Shown here piece by piece: positions 1-7,740 of a DNA stretch of 64,000 nt (the first letter of the stretch is position 1; each line of letters starts with the position of its first letter). Under the pieces are notes generated by a model. That model searched no databases. It saw only the letters and a list, made by a program, of their open reading frames with translations, and had not been told where the DNA came from. The stretch spans positions 1-64,000 of the forward strand of contig NZ_SOHL01000016.1 of assembly GCF_004403985.1 (NCBI RefSeq). The letters run 5' to 3'. This DNA is from Cryobacterium gelidum (GTDB lineage Bacteria; Actinomycetota; Actinomycetes; Actinomycetales; Microbacteriaceae). The position numbers and the translations under genes were made by a program.

Positions 1-279
1 GTTGAGATGGCCTGGCATGAGGAGCTCACCGAAGCGACAGGAGTTCCGATCTACTTCGCAGAACGCTCCAGCCCCTGGCAGCGCGGCGCGAACGAGAACT
101 TCAACGGACTGGCCCGCCAATACTTTCCCAAGGGCACCAACCTCGCCCTGCACACCTCTGAGCACGTTGACCACGTCGTCCAGGAGCTCAACGACCGACC
201 TCGGAAAACACTCGGCTACGACACTCCGTCCGAACGGTTCAACATCGAACGCGACACACCCGAGGTGAATCCGCGATAG
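1..279 (+). CDS. IS30-family transposase, C-terminal end (cut by window start)
   Basis: The frame is open from the first base, so only the last 92 residues are visible. They carry the end of the IS30-type DDE catalytic domain: SPWQRGANENFNGL, whose glutamate in NEN is the usual third catalytic acid, then RQYFPKGTNL and RPRKTLGYDTPSERF. The same motifs, with substitutions, occur in the second IS30-type element just downstream (417-870, reverse strand), so this is a different copy or relative. Whether the gene is intact cannot be judged because its 5' part lies outside the window. The stop is about 70 bp before the neighbouring element's end, which is close to the usual distance between stop and terminal repeat. 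Confidence 0.85.
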   Translation, partial: VEMAWHEELTEATGVPIYFAERSSPWQRGANENFNGLARQYFPKGTNLALHTSEHVDHVVQELNDRPRKTLGYDTPSERFNIERDTPEVNPR

Positions 280-346
280 CCTCAAATTGCCCGGAAATAC
301 GCCGGACAATAACGCTTGTGTTGCGTCGACTCTCAGAATCCGCCCC

Positions 347-374
347 TGTTAACGCCAACCGAAAATGGGGCCAT
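347..374 (+). repeat. IS30 terminal inverted repeat (transposase 3' end)
   Basis: This 28-bp segment starts TGTTAACGCCAACCGAAAAT and matches the reverse complement of 4711-4738 at all but two positions. It lies about 43 bp beyond the transposase stop codon, as expected for an IS30 end. Confidence 0.8.
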
Positions 375-416
375 TTTTGCGGGCGGTTTCTGGGGGTCGT
401 TGCAACGCCGGGTGGT

Positions 417-870
417 CTATTCAGTGATCAGCAGCTTAGCGAAGCGTTCGGCGGGGGTGTCCCAGTCGAGGGTTTTCCGGGGGCGTTCGTTGAGCTCGTG
501 TGCTGCCGTGCGTAGGTCGTCGGCGGTGTGGGTGGCGAGGTTGGTGCCTTTGGGAAAGTACTGGCGAAGTAGGCCGTTTGTGTTCTCGTTCGATCCGCGT
601 TGCCAGGGGCTGGCGGCATCGCAGAAGTACACGTCCATGCTTGTGCCCCGGCGGATGGCGGTGTGGTGCGCCATCTCGACACCTTGGTCCCAGGTTAGAG
701 AGCCGCGTAGGTGTGCGGGGAGGGCGTTCATCGCGGCCACGAGGCCGTCGCGAACTGATTCGGCGGTGTGATCGACGGGCAGGTGCACGAGGATCACAAA
801 ACGAGTCGTGCGTTCCACGAGGGTGGCGATCGCGCTTTTGTTGTGGGCGCCGGTGATGAGATCACCTTCC
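417..870 (-). pseudogene. IS30 transposase, C-terminal half
   Basis: Read on the reverse strand, this segment starts in the motif EGDLITGAHNKSAIATLVER and continues through LTWDQGVEMAHH and SPWQRGSNENTNGL to RPRKTLDWDTPAERF and a stop. This is the whole catalytic second half of an IS30-type DDE transposase. It has no start of its own: the reading frame continues into unrelated sequence beyond 870, where the IS110 block begins. The missing N-terminal half is at 3700-4657. Homology on this side ends inside TTCC at 867-870, and the same TTCC begins the other half at 3700-3703. Confidence 0.85.
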
Positions 871-1095
871 TTACGATGTTGTGAGTGTCGGAGGCGGAGT
901 AATGTTCCGGCAACCCTCGGGCGATGGGTATGGCTGAGGTCTCCTTGCCGCCTGGACGGCTTACTGGGAATGGCCGCCCGTCGCCCGTGTGATGACTCGA
1001 CCGCTGATTGAGAATTGCGACATCGATCGCTGTGTAAGGACGTGCCGGCGCAGTTATCCGCAGGGACCATAACTCCACATTAGAAGGGACACTCT
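871..1095 (+). ncRNA. Candidate bridge RNA region of the first IS110 element
   Basis: In IS110-group elements, the non-coding left end encodes a bridge RNA that pairs with target and donor DNA; this is family knowledge. This 225-bp stretch has the right place and size. It contains a 6-bp stem (AGGCGG at 892-897 with CCGCCT at 948-953) enclosing a 50-nt G-rich loop, as a large internal-loop stem of a bridge RNA would. A good ribosome-binding site (AAGGGA) precedes the GTG at 1096. No covariance model could be run, so this call rests on position and one stem. Confidence 0.35.
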
Positions 1096-2301
1096 GTGCC
1101 AAAAATCTGGGCCGGCATCGACGCTGGCAAACGTGAACACCACTGCGTCGTCATCGACGAGGCAGGCAAAAAGCTCCTGTCCGAACGCGTCGAGAACGAC
1201 GAGAGCGTCCTGCTGGAACTCATCGCATCGGTCGTTGACCTAGCCGACGGCGAGCCTGTGACCTGGGCGACCGACTTCAACGCTGGCGGCGCCGCACTGC
1301 TGATCAGCCTCCTCACCGCGCACGACCAACAGCTGCTCTATATTCCCGGCCGAATCATTCACCACGCCTCGGCGACCTACCGCGGTGACGGCAAAACGGA
1401 CGCCAAAGATGCGGCCATCATCGCTGACCAGGCCCGCATGCGCCGCGACCTTCAACCCGTGCGCGGTGGCGATCACACCAGCATCGACCTGCAGCTCCTA
1501 ACCTCGTACCGCCACGACGTGATGTGCGATCGGGTGCGCACGATCAATCTCCTGCGCGCTGTGATGCTCGAGTACTTCCCAGCACTGGAGCGGGCTTTCG
1601 ACTATTCCAAAAACAAGGCAGCACTCGTGCTCCTGACCAGCTATCAAACCCCAGACGCGCTTCGCCGTCTTGGACGCACCCGACTCCAGGCCTGGCTGAA
1701 AGCGCGCGGCTGCCGCAACAGCGCCAACGTCGCCAACAAAGCCGTCGATGCCGCCGAGGCCCAACACACTAACGTCACGACCCAACCGATGGGCGCCATG
1801 TTGGTCTTCCGCCTCGCCGCCCAACTCCAAAACATCGACCACACCCTGACCGAACTCGACACCCAGATCGCCAGCTTGTTCCAGCAACACGCTGACGCTG
1901 AAATCATCATCAGCATGCCCGGCTTTGGCCCCCTACTCGGCGCGACATTCCTCGCCGCGACCGGGGGCACCATGGACGCGTTCGATTCCGCAGACCGGCT
2001 CGCCACTGTCGCCGGCCTCGCGCCCGCCCCCAGGGACTCCGGCCGCATCAGCGGCAACCTGCACCGGCCCCGCCGCTTCAACCGCCGCTTGCTCCGAACC
2101 TGCTATCTCGCGGCGCTCTCGAGCCTGAAGAACAGCCCCGCGTCACGGACCTTTTACGACCGCAAACGCCGTGAAGGCAAGAGCAGCAAACAGGCCCTCC
2201 TTGCGCTCGCCCGCCGACGCATCAACGTCCTCTGGGCTATGCTCCGCGACCACACCACTTATCAGGAACGAGTCCCCCTCCCCACGCTCACAACTACTTG
2301 A
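1096..2301 (+). CDS. IS110-family transposase (first copy)
   Basis: This 401-residue DEDD-type transposase (piggyback recombinase) of the IS110 family cuts and joins DNA with a RuvC-like domain and a C-terminal serine-containing domain. The RuvC-like start KIWAGIDAGKREHH gives the first aspartate at residue 9, and GDGKTDAKDAAIIADQAR follows near residue 100. The C-terminal Transposase_20 region contains SMPGFGPLLGATFLAATGG and LSSLKNSPASRTFYDRKRREG. The start is GTG with AAGGGA upstream. The frame is intact from start to stop, so the protein may be functional. It shows little similarity to its neighbour at 2606-3685, so the two are not recent duplicates. Confidence 0.9.
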   Translation: MPKIWAGIDAGKREHHCVVIDEAGKKLLSERVENDESVLLELIASVVDLADGEPVTWATDFNAGGAALLISLLTAHDQQLLYIPGRIIHHASATYRGDGKTDAKDAAIIADQARMRRDLQPVRGGDHTSIDLQLLTSYRHDVMCDRVRTINLLRAVMLEYFPALERAFDYSKNKAALVLLTSYQTPDALRRLGRTRLQAWLKARGCRNSANVANKAVDAAEAQHTNVTTQPMGAMLVFRLAAQLQNIDHTLTELDTQIASLFQQHADAEIIISMPGFGPLLGATFLAATGGTMDAFDSADRLATVAGLAPAPRDSGRISGNLHRPRRFNRRLLRTCYLAALSSLKNSPASRTFYDRKRREGKSSKQALLALARRRINVLWAMLRDHTTYQERVPLPTLTTT

Positions 2302-2605
2302 CAAAGACTGTGAGTCTTGGGGTGGCTGGTCCGGGACTGGCTGGCAGAGTTGGTGTTGGTCGCTCCGCCGTGGTCGTGACTCATGACAAAACTGGCCCCT
2401 CGCGGGTGCCTTGCCTATGAACTGTCCGGCCGTGGTGGGTGACCGACGCCGGCCCGGCCCACCTCAGTGGCTTAATAAGAAGCATGCCCGATCCGTGCGG
2501 ATCGTGGCTCATCACAGGTATGCCCCGAAGTGATTCCTCTCCGGATCGGCGCCGGTCGTCAGCGACTGGATCATCGCCCATCTCAAAGAAAGGAACCCGG
2601 ACACT
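2302..2605 (+). ncRNA. Candidate bridge RNA region of the second IS110 element
   Basis: This 304-bp non-coding stretch lies between the two transposases. It opens with a small hairpin right after the first gene's stop (AAGACT-GTG-AGTCTT, 2304-2318), perhaps the right end or terminator of the first element. Further on is a perfect stem-loop CGATCC-GTGC-GGATCG (2489-2504). The second element has only 14 bp after its gene, so its regulatory or guide RNA must be upstream, as in the IS110 group rather than the IS1111 group. Family membership of the RNA is inferred, not tested. Confidence 0.35.
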
Positions 2606-3685
2606 ATGGACACCATAGTTGCGCACACTCATCCGTTCGTTATCGGCGTGGACACGCACGCCAGAACCCACACCTACGCTGTCCTCACGGCGGCAGGTCA
2701 GCACCTCGGAACCGAAACGTTCCCCAATACCGCCGCTGGTCGATCCCGCGCAATCAACTGGGCCGGGCGTCGCTCTGGCGGCGTCACCGATGCGCTCTGG
2801 GTGATCGAGGGAGCCGGGAGCTACGGCGCCCAGCTGGCCCGCAACGTAGCGGACACCGGCTACCGTGTTGTTGAGGCCGCACGCATGGGCCGGACGGGCC
2901 GGCGCGGCATTGGGAAGTCCGACCCCCTCGACGCACGTCGGATCGCCGCCGCTGTGCTGTCCTTACCGGTCAATCAACTCCGCACCCCTCGGCAGGATGA
3001 GGGCGTGCGGGCAGCAGCGCAAATCCTACTGACTGCCCGCGATGGACTCGCCGCTGAGCGCACCCGCGCGGTGAACGCACTCACCGCATTACTTCGGATT
3101 ATCGACCTCGGCATCGACGCCCGACGTCCCCTCGGAGCACGCAAGATCGCCGAGGTCGCGCGCTGGCGCACACGAGAAGAAGCCCTCGCCGCAACCACCG
3201 CGCGCACAGAAGCAATACGTCTAGCCAAACGCATCCTCGAGTTAGACACCGAGCTCGGCCAAAACATGACGCGTATTAGTGACCTCGTCGCAGCGAGCCC
3301 TGCAGCCGAGCTGCTGGAAAAAACCGGTATCGGTCCCGTCACCGCAGCCAGAACACTCGTCGCGTGGTCCCACCCGGGCCGGGTCAAGAGCGAAGCCGCC
3401 TTCGCCGCGATCGCCGGCGTGAATCCAATTCCCGCATCATCAGGCAACACCACACGGCATCGACTAAACCGTGGCGGAGACCGCCAACTCAACCGTGCCT
3501 TGAACATCATCGCGATGGTCCGAATGGTCCACGACCCGGGAACACACGACTACGTCGAACGCCGACGCGCTGAGGGAAAGACCGACCGAGAGATCCGCCG
3601 CATCCTCAAACGCTACCTGGCCAGAAGCATCTACCGGCACCTCAACACCGCGTCAGCCACAAAATTGAGGGTTGACGAGATATAG
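2606..3685 (+). CDS. IS110-family transposase (second copy)
   Basis: This 359-residue IS110-family transposase has the RuvC-like start FVIGVDTHARTHTYAVLT, with aspartate 16 as the first acidic catalytic residue. IGKSDPLDARRIAAAVLSLP follows near residue 110 and supplies further acidic residues. The C-terminal domain has LEKTGIGPVTAARTLVAWS, then NRGGDRQLNRALNIIAMVRM and the YVERRRAEGKTDREI segment typical of the family. The frame is complete. The ATG follows AAAGGAACCCGGACACT. It is shorter than the first copy and clearly divergent, so it represents a second IS110 lineage at the same site. Confidence 0.9.
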   Translation: MDTIVAHTHPFVIGVDTHARTHTYAVLTAAGQHLGTETFPNTAAGRSRAINWAGRRSGGVTDALWVIEGAGSYGAQLARNVADTGYRVVEAARMGRTGRRGIGKSDPLDARRIAAAVLSLPVNQLRTPRQDEGVRAAAQILLTARDGLAAERTRAVNALTALLRIIDLGIDARRPLGARKIAEVARWRTREEALAATTARTEAIRLAKRILELDTELGQNMTRISDLVAASPAAELLEKTGIGPVTAARTLVAWSHPGRVKSEAAFAAIAGVNPIPASSGNTTRHRLNRGGDRQLNRALNIIAMVRMVHDPGTHDYVERRRAEGKTDREIRRILKRYLARSIYRHLNTASATKLRVDEI

Positions 3686-3699
3686 AAGCTTCATTGAGA

Positions 3700-4657
3700 T
3701 TCCCAGTGGCCGGGCACGGATCGGTCCTCCACCTCCCTGGGACGATCGCAGATCATGGTCATAGGGTCAACGAATCGTGATCGGCGTGCCTCGCTGCTTC
3801 TTCGTGGTTTGCGTCGTGCTCGGCCGGTGCGTAACTTCGTGGCGAGGTCGGTGGAGGCCGCTGCGGGCTGGAGAATAGAGGGCTTGATAGATAATTTCAG
3901 GGCTCGCACGCATTGTGTCGGTCGTGGGATATTCCTTGATCAGGACCCGATTGATCTGCTCGGGCGACCAGCGCACGCCAAGTTTCTTAGCGACGTATTC
4001 GCGCAGTTGCACCTTGGTGTGTAATTTTGAGTCTTTAGGCCTCGGACGACGGCCGGCGGCCAGTCGATGCGCGGAGTAAGGCTGGTATTCCCCGTGTTCG
4101 GGTTGGCGGTTTTGGGCCATCTTGCGGCTGATCGTGGACGGGGACCGGCTCATCAACGCGGCGATTGTCCGCAGGGAGCCACCGGCAACATAAAGTTCCC
4201 GGATCGTTTCTCTCTGAACTAAAGAGAGGTAGCGGACATTGATTTGCTTCTGCAGAGCGGCTAGCTCTATGGCTTGTGCTGTCGGAGTGCGGTTCACAAT
4301 TCTTGTGTACTCGATCACGCAGCCGTCCGGGTAAAAACGCCGGTAGCTCGATTTACGGATCCCTTTGTCCCAGTCGACGGCAGTACTGATATCGACACCG
4401 GCCAAAGCGGCCGCCTCGCGGCGTGGGCTGTGGGTCGCACGCTGCTCACGGAACATCTCGCGCCCAGGGTGCGGTTTTGGTCTTCGAATACCGACGCTAC
4501 GCGCCCGCCGGTAACCGCTGCCTCGGTTGATGCCAAGCGCAGCCGAGGCAGCAGTCACGTCACCAAGTCGCTCCCGCAAAGCCAGACAAGACGCCTTGTC
4601 CTTGCTCAGATTCTTCTCGTCGGTCGAGGACTCATTCGACAGGTTTGACATGGTCAT
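3700..4657 (-). pseudogene. IS30 transposase, N-terminal half, with a frameshift
   Basis: Translation starts at ATG 4657, preceded by GGGAG in reverse-strand reading. The N-terminal helix-turn-helix part reads LVQRETIRELYVAGGSLRTI and ALMSRSPSTISRKM, then RWSPEQINRVLIKEYP and EIIYQALYSPARSGLHR. One base is missing near 3847-3850, because the next conserved segment continues in another frame: DLATKLRTGRARRKP, RFVDPMTMICDRPREVEDRS and VPGHWE. Homology then stops at about 3700, where the IS110 block begins. This half therefore carries two independent lesions: a one-base deletion and the insertion. Confidence 0.8.
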
Positions 4658-4710
4658 GCAAACTCCCAAGAGTCTGGGTGTTGCGACGTCCACTAGAACG
4701 CAAAGCGTTT

Positions 4711-4738
4711 ATGGCCCTATTTTCAGTTGGCGTTAACA
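4711..4738 (-). repeat. IS30 terminal inverted repeat (transposase 5' end)
   Basis: The reverse complement begins TGTTAACGCCAACTGAAAAT and pairs with 347-374 at 26 of 28 positions. It lies about 54 bp upstream of the transposase ATG at 4657. Confidence 0.8.
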
Positions 4739-4837
4739 AGGCCGACGCTGTCCGGGATGGACGACTGGTCCGGCGTGCATTCTTGAGGAATCACGCATGG
4801 TTCTAGCATCTGAGCCGACGTAGATGCAAATGAGAAG

Positions 4838-6142
4838 TCAGATGAGACGGGCGCGGATGGCGCGTTTGCGCAATGAGACGAGAACTAGGGACGGGACGAC
4901 CTGGATCAGGCCGATACACATTGCGGATGCCAAGACTGGCCCCGCAGCGCCGAACGGGGTGATCAACCAAAGCGATAAGCCGACGTTTGCAGGAAGAAGA
5001 ATCATGCTGCAGGCTGCTTGTGCCCATAGCCCTCTTGCGTCCGTGAGGAAACTACCAAGGGAAGCTTGCAGCGATTGGATGGCGACAAATGCGCAGAATG
5101 CTGCGGGCAAAAGCGCGGGAAATACAATTTGATCTATTGAAATTACTCTGGCCAGCCAAGGGCTGAGTGCGGCCATAGCAACCCCGGTCAACAGGGCAAT
5201 TGCAGAGGTTAGAAACGCGATCCTAATTACATGAGGCTGGACAATGTGTCCGCGCGCGCGTTGCCGCGCATAAACTGGCCACAGCGCTGCAGATGCGGCG
5301 GCCATAACGGCCAAGACCGGTGAAAAAAGCTGGGAAGCGAGGTTGTACTGCGCAACTTCTTCCGTGCTCCCAACGTGGCTCAAGAGCAGACGCGCGCTCT
5401 GGATTCCAAATGGGAGAGTCACCATAATGATAAGCATGGGTGCTGCAACTCCCCAGACAGGAGCGCCAATGACTGTTCGAAACCTGACTAGGTGCTGGAC
5501 TGCCCAAGCTAACGAATTTGGAACGAGCCTTCGGGCCAAGAATAGCGAGAGGGCCGAGGTTACTGCCATGCTGATGTACAAAAGAACGGGCGGCCACATG
5601 GCGTTCGTACTGAAGTAGGAGATGGCCCAAATAGACGCGGCCGTCAATGGCGGCTGTAGAGACTGGACGAGAATTTGCACATGATTCCGGTTCAGGCCGA
5701 GAAGCATGCGCTGACCGATACTCAATGGGATGGACACGGCGAAAACTACCCAGCAGGCCGTGGCAGCAAGAGAGATACCGCTAGTCGTCCCAGAAGCACC
5801 AAGTATAATCGGCCACAAGCCCAGAGCGCCGACGAGGACGCCCACCAAGAGGAACACTAGACCCGAAGCAAAGAGAGCCCTCATTGAAGAGAGCACCACT
5901 CTGCGCACATGATTGTCGCCGTCAGGTGCATCTGACTTAGCCAGCGCGTTAGTCAACGCCGCGCCAATTCCGAGGTCGGTAAAGGGAAATAAGGCAATTA
6001 CTCCAACCAAGAGACCGTACTGCGCGTACGATTCAGTTCCGAACCGCGAAATTACCAAATAACTCGTCAGAAAGGCGAATAGGGCAGATACCGGCAAAGT
6101 CGCTAAACGCGCACCCCCGGATTTCAGGATAGTGCGTATCAA
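4838..6142 (-). CDS. Polysaccharide flippase (Wzx/MATE-like membrane protein)
   Basis: This 434-residue, very hydrophobic protein has about a dozen predicted membrane spans, from LATLPVSALFAFLTSYLVIS at the start to GLIQVVPSLVLVSLRKRAIR at the end. That layout fits the polysaccharide-transport superfamily that moves lipid-linked repeat units across the membrane. Motifs typical of Wzx are FGTESYAQYGLLVGVIALFP, then LGIGAALTNALAKS. The start is TTG with no strong ribosome-binding site, so it is uncertain. It lies 67 bp after the acyltransferase on the same strand and is probably co-transcribed. Base composition is richer in A and T than the ribosomal region, which suggests exchange between strains. 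Confidence 0.8.
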   Translation of the reverse strand: MIRTILKSGGARLATLPVSALFAFLTSYLVISRFGTESYAQYGLLVGVIALFPFTDLGIGAALTNALAKSDAPDGDNHVRRVVLSSMRALFASGLVFLLVGVLVGALGLWPIILGASGTTSGISLAATACWVVFAVSIPLSIGQRMLLGLNRNHVQILVQSLQPPLTAASIWAISYFSTNAMWPPVLLYISMAVTSALSLFLARRLVPNSLAWAVQHLVRFRTVIGAPVWGVAAPMLIIMVTLPFGIQSARLLLSHVGSTEEVAQYNLASQLFSPVLAVMAAASAALWPVYARQRARGHIVQPHVIRIAFLTSAIALLTGVAMAALSPWLARVISIDQIVFPALLPAAFCAFVAIQSLQASLGSFLTDARGLWAQAACSMILLPANVGLSLWLITPFGAAGPVLASAMCIGLIQVVPSLVLVSLRKRAIRARLI

Positions 6143-6209
6143 CGCGTCGGGCTATTCTGACTCAGAATCGCACCCTGAAGTGATGGAATGTCGATCTCAG
6201 ACGTCGCAC

Positions 6210-6830
6210 TCACCACCACCATAATTTCGATCTCGACCCGTCTAACTGGTAGTCAATGTTCCGGGGCCGCTCGCCTAGTTTCTTCGCTGGGACACCACCG
6301 TAGAGGCAAAAGGGTTCGAGATTTCCTTTCGCGACTGCGCCGGCAGCGACAACGGTGCCTTCGCCAATCGTGGTTCCAGGAAGCACGATCACACGAGGCC
6401 CAAGCCAGCACCTGTCGCCGATCCGGACAGGTGCATCTGAATATGCGAAATCGGCAGATTTCCAATCGTGCTGTGCCGTCCAAACCTGCACTTCGCTCGA
6501 GAAGTTCACGTCCTTGCCGATTGAGAGTCCTCCCCGTCCGTCGAGCGTGGCGGCGTCACCTATGGACGTCCGTGCACCAATCGATATACGTCTTGCCCCT
6601 CGAGCTTTGAGTCCGTGATAAACGGTGACGCCTGGTCCAATTTCAGCCCCGAAAAGCTTCAGTGACTGGATCCTCCAGGAATGAATTGGGCAGAGCATAA
6701 CAAAGCGCAATGCAGACATCTCGAGGGAGCGGTACAGGCGTGCAAGAGAATGGCTGTTGAGTCGGGAGGGCACGCACCAATTATAGGCCACTGCTTGGGG
6801 CCCAGATCGGGCATTTGTAGGAGTGCTCAC
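6210..6830 (-). CDS. Hexapeptide-repeat acyltransferase (WcaF/LbH type)
   Basis: This 206-residue protein carries left-handed beta-helix hexapeptide repeats: IGPGVTVYHGL, ISIGARTSIGDAATLDG, IGDRCWLGPRVIVLPGTTIG and EGTVVAAGAV. The segment VQVWTAQHDW supplies the histidine usually found in sugar O-acetyltransferases of this family. It ends GGVPAKKLGERP, a common C-terminal signature. It probably adds an acetyl group to a sugar of the surface polysaccharide. The start is GTG. It is divergent from the GT2 gene, and the two would share a short promoter region. Confidence 0.85.
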   Translation of the reverse strand: MSTPTNARSGPQAVAYNWCVPSRLNSHSLARLYRSLEMSALRFVMLCPIHSWRIQSLKLFGAEIGPGVTVYHGLKARGARRISIGARTSIGDAATLDGRGGLSIGKDVNFSSEVQVWTAQHDWKSADFAYSDAPVRIGDRCWLGPRVIVLPGTTIGEGTVVAAGAVAKGNLEPFCLYGGVPAKKLGERPRNIDYQLDGSRSKLWWW

Positions 6831-6925
6831 GTTGGATTCACTCCATCTTGACGCAACAGGAACGGTGCGTGTGGCTTATCCTAGGGTGCGGCATCGCATC
6901 CATCGAACACGGGGATATTAGAACA

Positions 6926-7723
6926 TTGACCGAGCATGAAGACTCCAGACCTAGCACGAATCCGCGTGTCTCAATCATTACTATCGCCTATGAGAATCGG
7001 GACGGGCTTAAATCGACTGTAGAGAGCGTTCTTGCGCAGGACGCCCGAAGGAGCGATTGGGAACTCGTTATCGTCGATGGAGGTTCCATGGACGGGTCTT
7101 TTGAATATCTTCACTCGATTGACCATTTCGCGAACTGGTCTAGTCAACCTGACCGTGGGGTTTATCACGCAATGAATATCGGACTAGGGCGTGCATCCGG
7201 TGACTACCACATTTTTCTAAATGCTGGCGATATTTTTTTCGACACCGAGTCCTTAAGTACTGTCATTAATGCCTTGGTGACGAATCCCACGTGGCTCGTC
7301 GGTGGAGCAATGCATATGAACCCAGGCGGTGCACCGTTTGTGGTAGCAAACCGGCCTCACCGGTGGGAACGCCACGCCTTAGGTTTTCAACCTCATTGTC
7401 ATCAAGCGTGCGTATTCAGAGCAGATTTATCTTCCGTTCTTGGCGGGTATTCCGAGGAATTTGGCTTCGCTGGAGACTTCGATTTCATCCTTCGTGCCGG
7501 CCTCGTTGAGTCTCCTCTCGAAGTTGGTGAGATCATCGCTCGCTATGAGGGAGGCGGTAAGAGCGCTACGGGAGGCGATGAAACCCCTCAGCTACTGCAC
7601 CGGATTCGGGTCGAAAGGATGCAACTCGGTCGAATCGCGTCGGCCATCGACATGATCGTAGTTAGAAGGCAACAACTACGCCAACGTGCGGTCAGTGTCA
7701 AGCGCAGGTTGCTGCTTAAATAG
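6926..7723 (+). CDS. Glycosyltransferase family 2 (WcaE-like)
   Basis: This is a GT-A fold glycosyltransferase. RVSIITIAYENRDGLKSTVE is the family's first strand, ELVIVDGGSMDGS holds the nucleotide-contacting aspartate, and GVYHAMNIGLGRASGDYHIF leads into LNAGD, the metal-binding motif that replaces DXD here. GFAGDFDFILRAG follows later. I chose TTG 6926 (265 aa) because it is 14 residues before the conserved strand. An in-frame TTG at 6848 would add 26 residues unlike any GT2 domain. The protein probably transfers one sugar of the repeat unit. The gene has long A/T runs, for example around 7211-7240, unlike the ribosomal genes nearby. Confidence 0.85.
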   Translation: MTEHEDSRPSTNPRVSIITIAYENRDGLKSTVESVLAQDARRSDWELVIVDGGSMDGSFEYLHSIDHFANWSSQPDRGVYHAMNIGLGRASGDYHIFLNAGDIFFDTESLSTVINALVTNPTWLVGGAMHMNPGGAPFVVANRPHRWERHALGFQPHCHQACVFRADLSSVLGGYSEEFGFAGDFDFILRAGLVESPLEVGEIIARYEGGGKSATGGDETPQLLHRIRVERMQLGRIASAIDMIVVRRQQLRQRAVSVKRRLLLK

Positions 7724-7740
7724 ACCGCAGAGGAAACGAT

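Larger units (their letters stand above)
871..3699 (+). mobile_element. Block of two IS110-family elements inside the IS30
   Basis: This 2.83-kb insert splits the IS30 transposase exactly where GHW should run into EGDLI. It holds two different IS110-type transposase genes in the same orientation (1096-2301 and 2606-3685). Non-coding stretches of 225 and 304 bp precede them, and only 14 bp follow the second. I cannot place the inner boundary between the two elements. No inverted terminal repeats are evident, which fits IS110 elements (they usually lack them). One element may have inserted next to, or into the end of, the other. Confidence 0.7.
347..4738 (-). mobile_element. IS30-family element, split by an IS110-type block
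   Basis: Both ends are visible. Positions 347-374 and the reverse complement of 4711-4738 agree at 26 of 28 bases and begin TGTTAACGCCAAC. Between them, on the reverse strand, lie the two halves of one IS30-type transposase: the N-terminal half at 3700-4657 and the C-terminal half at 417-870. They are separated by 871-3699, which carries two IS110-type genes. Removing that block would restore the expected GHWEGDLI reading across the junction apart from one separate frameshift. I could not identify a clear short target duplication outside the ends. The element is inactive as it stands unless a transposase acts on it from elsewhere. Confidence 0.8.

Noticed and set aside
6848-6925. Longer start of the GT2 glycosyltransferase
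   Set aside because: The extra residues are not family-like, and its TTG overlaps a possible -35 box.
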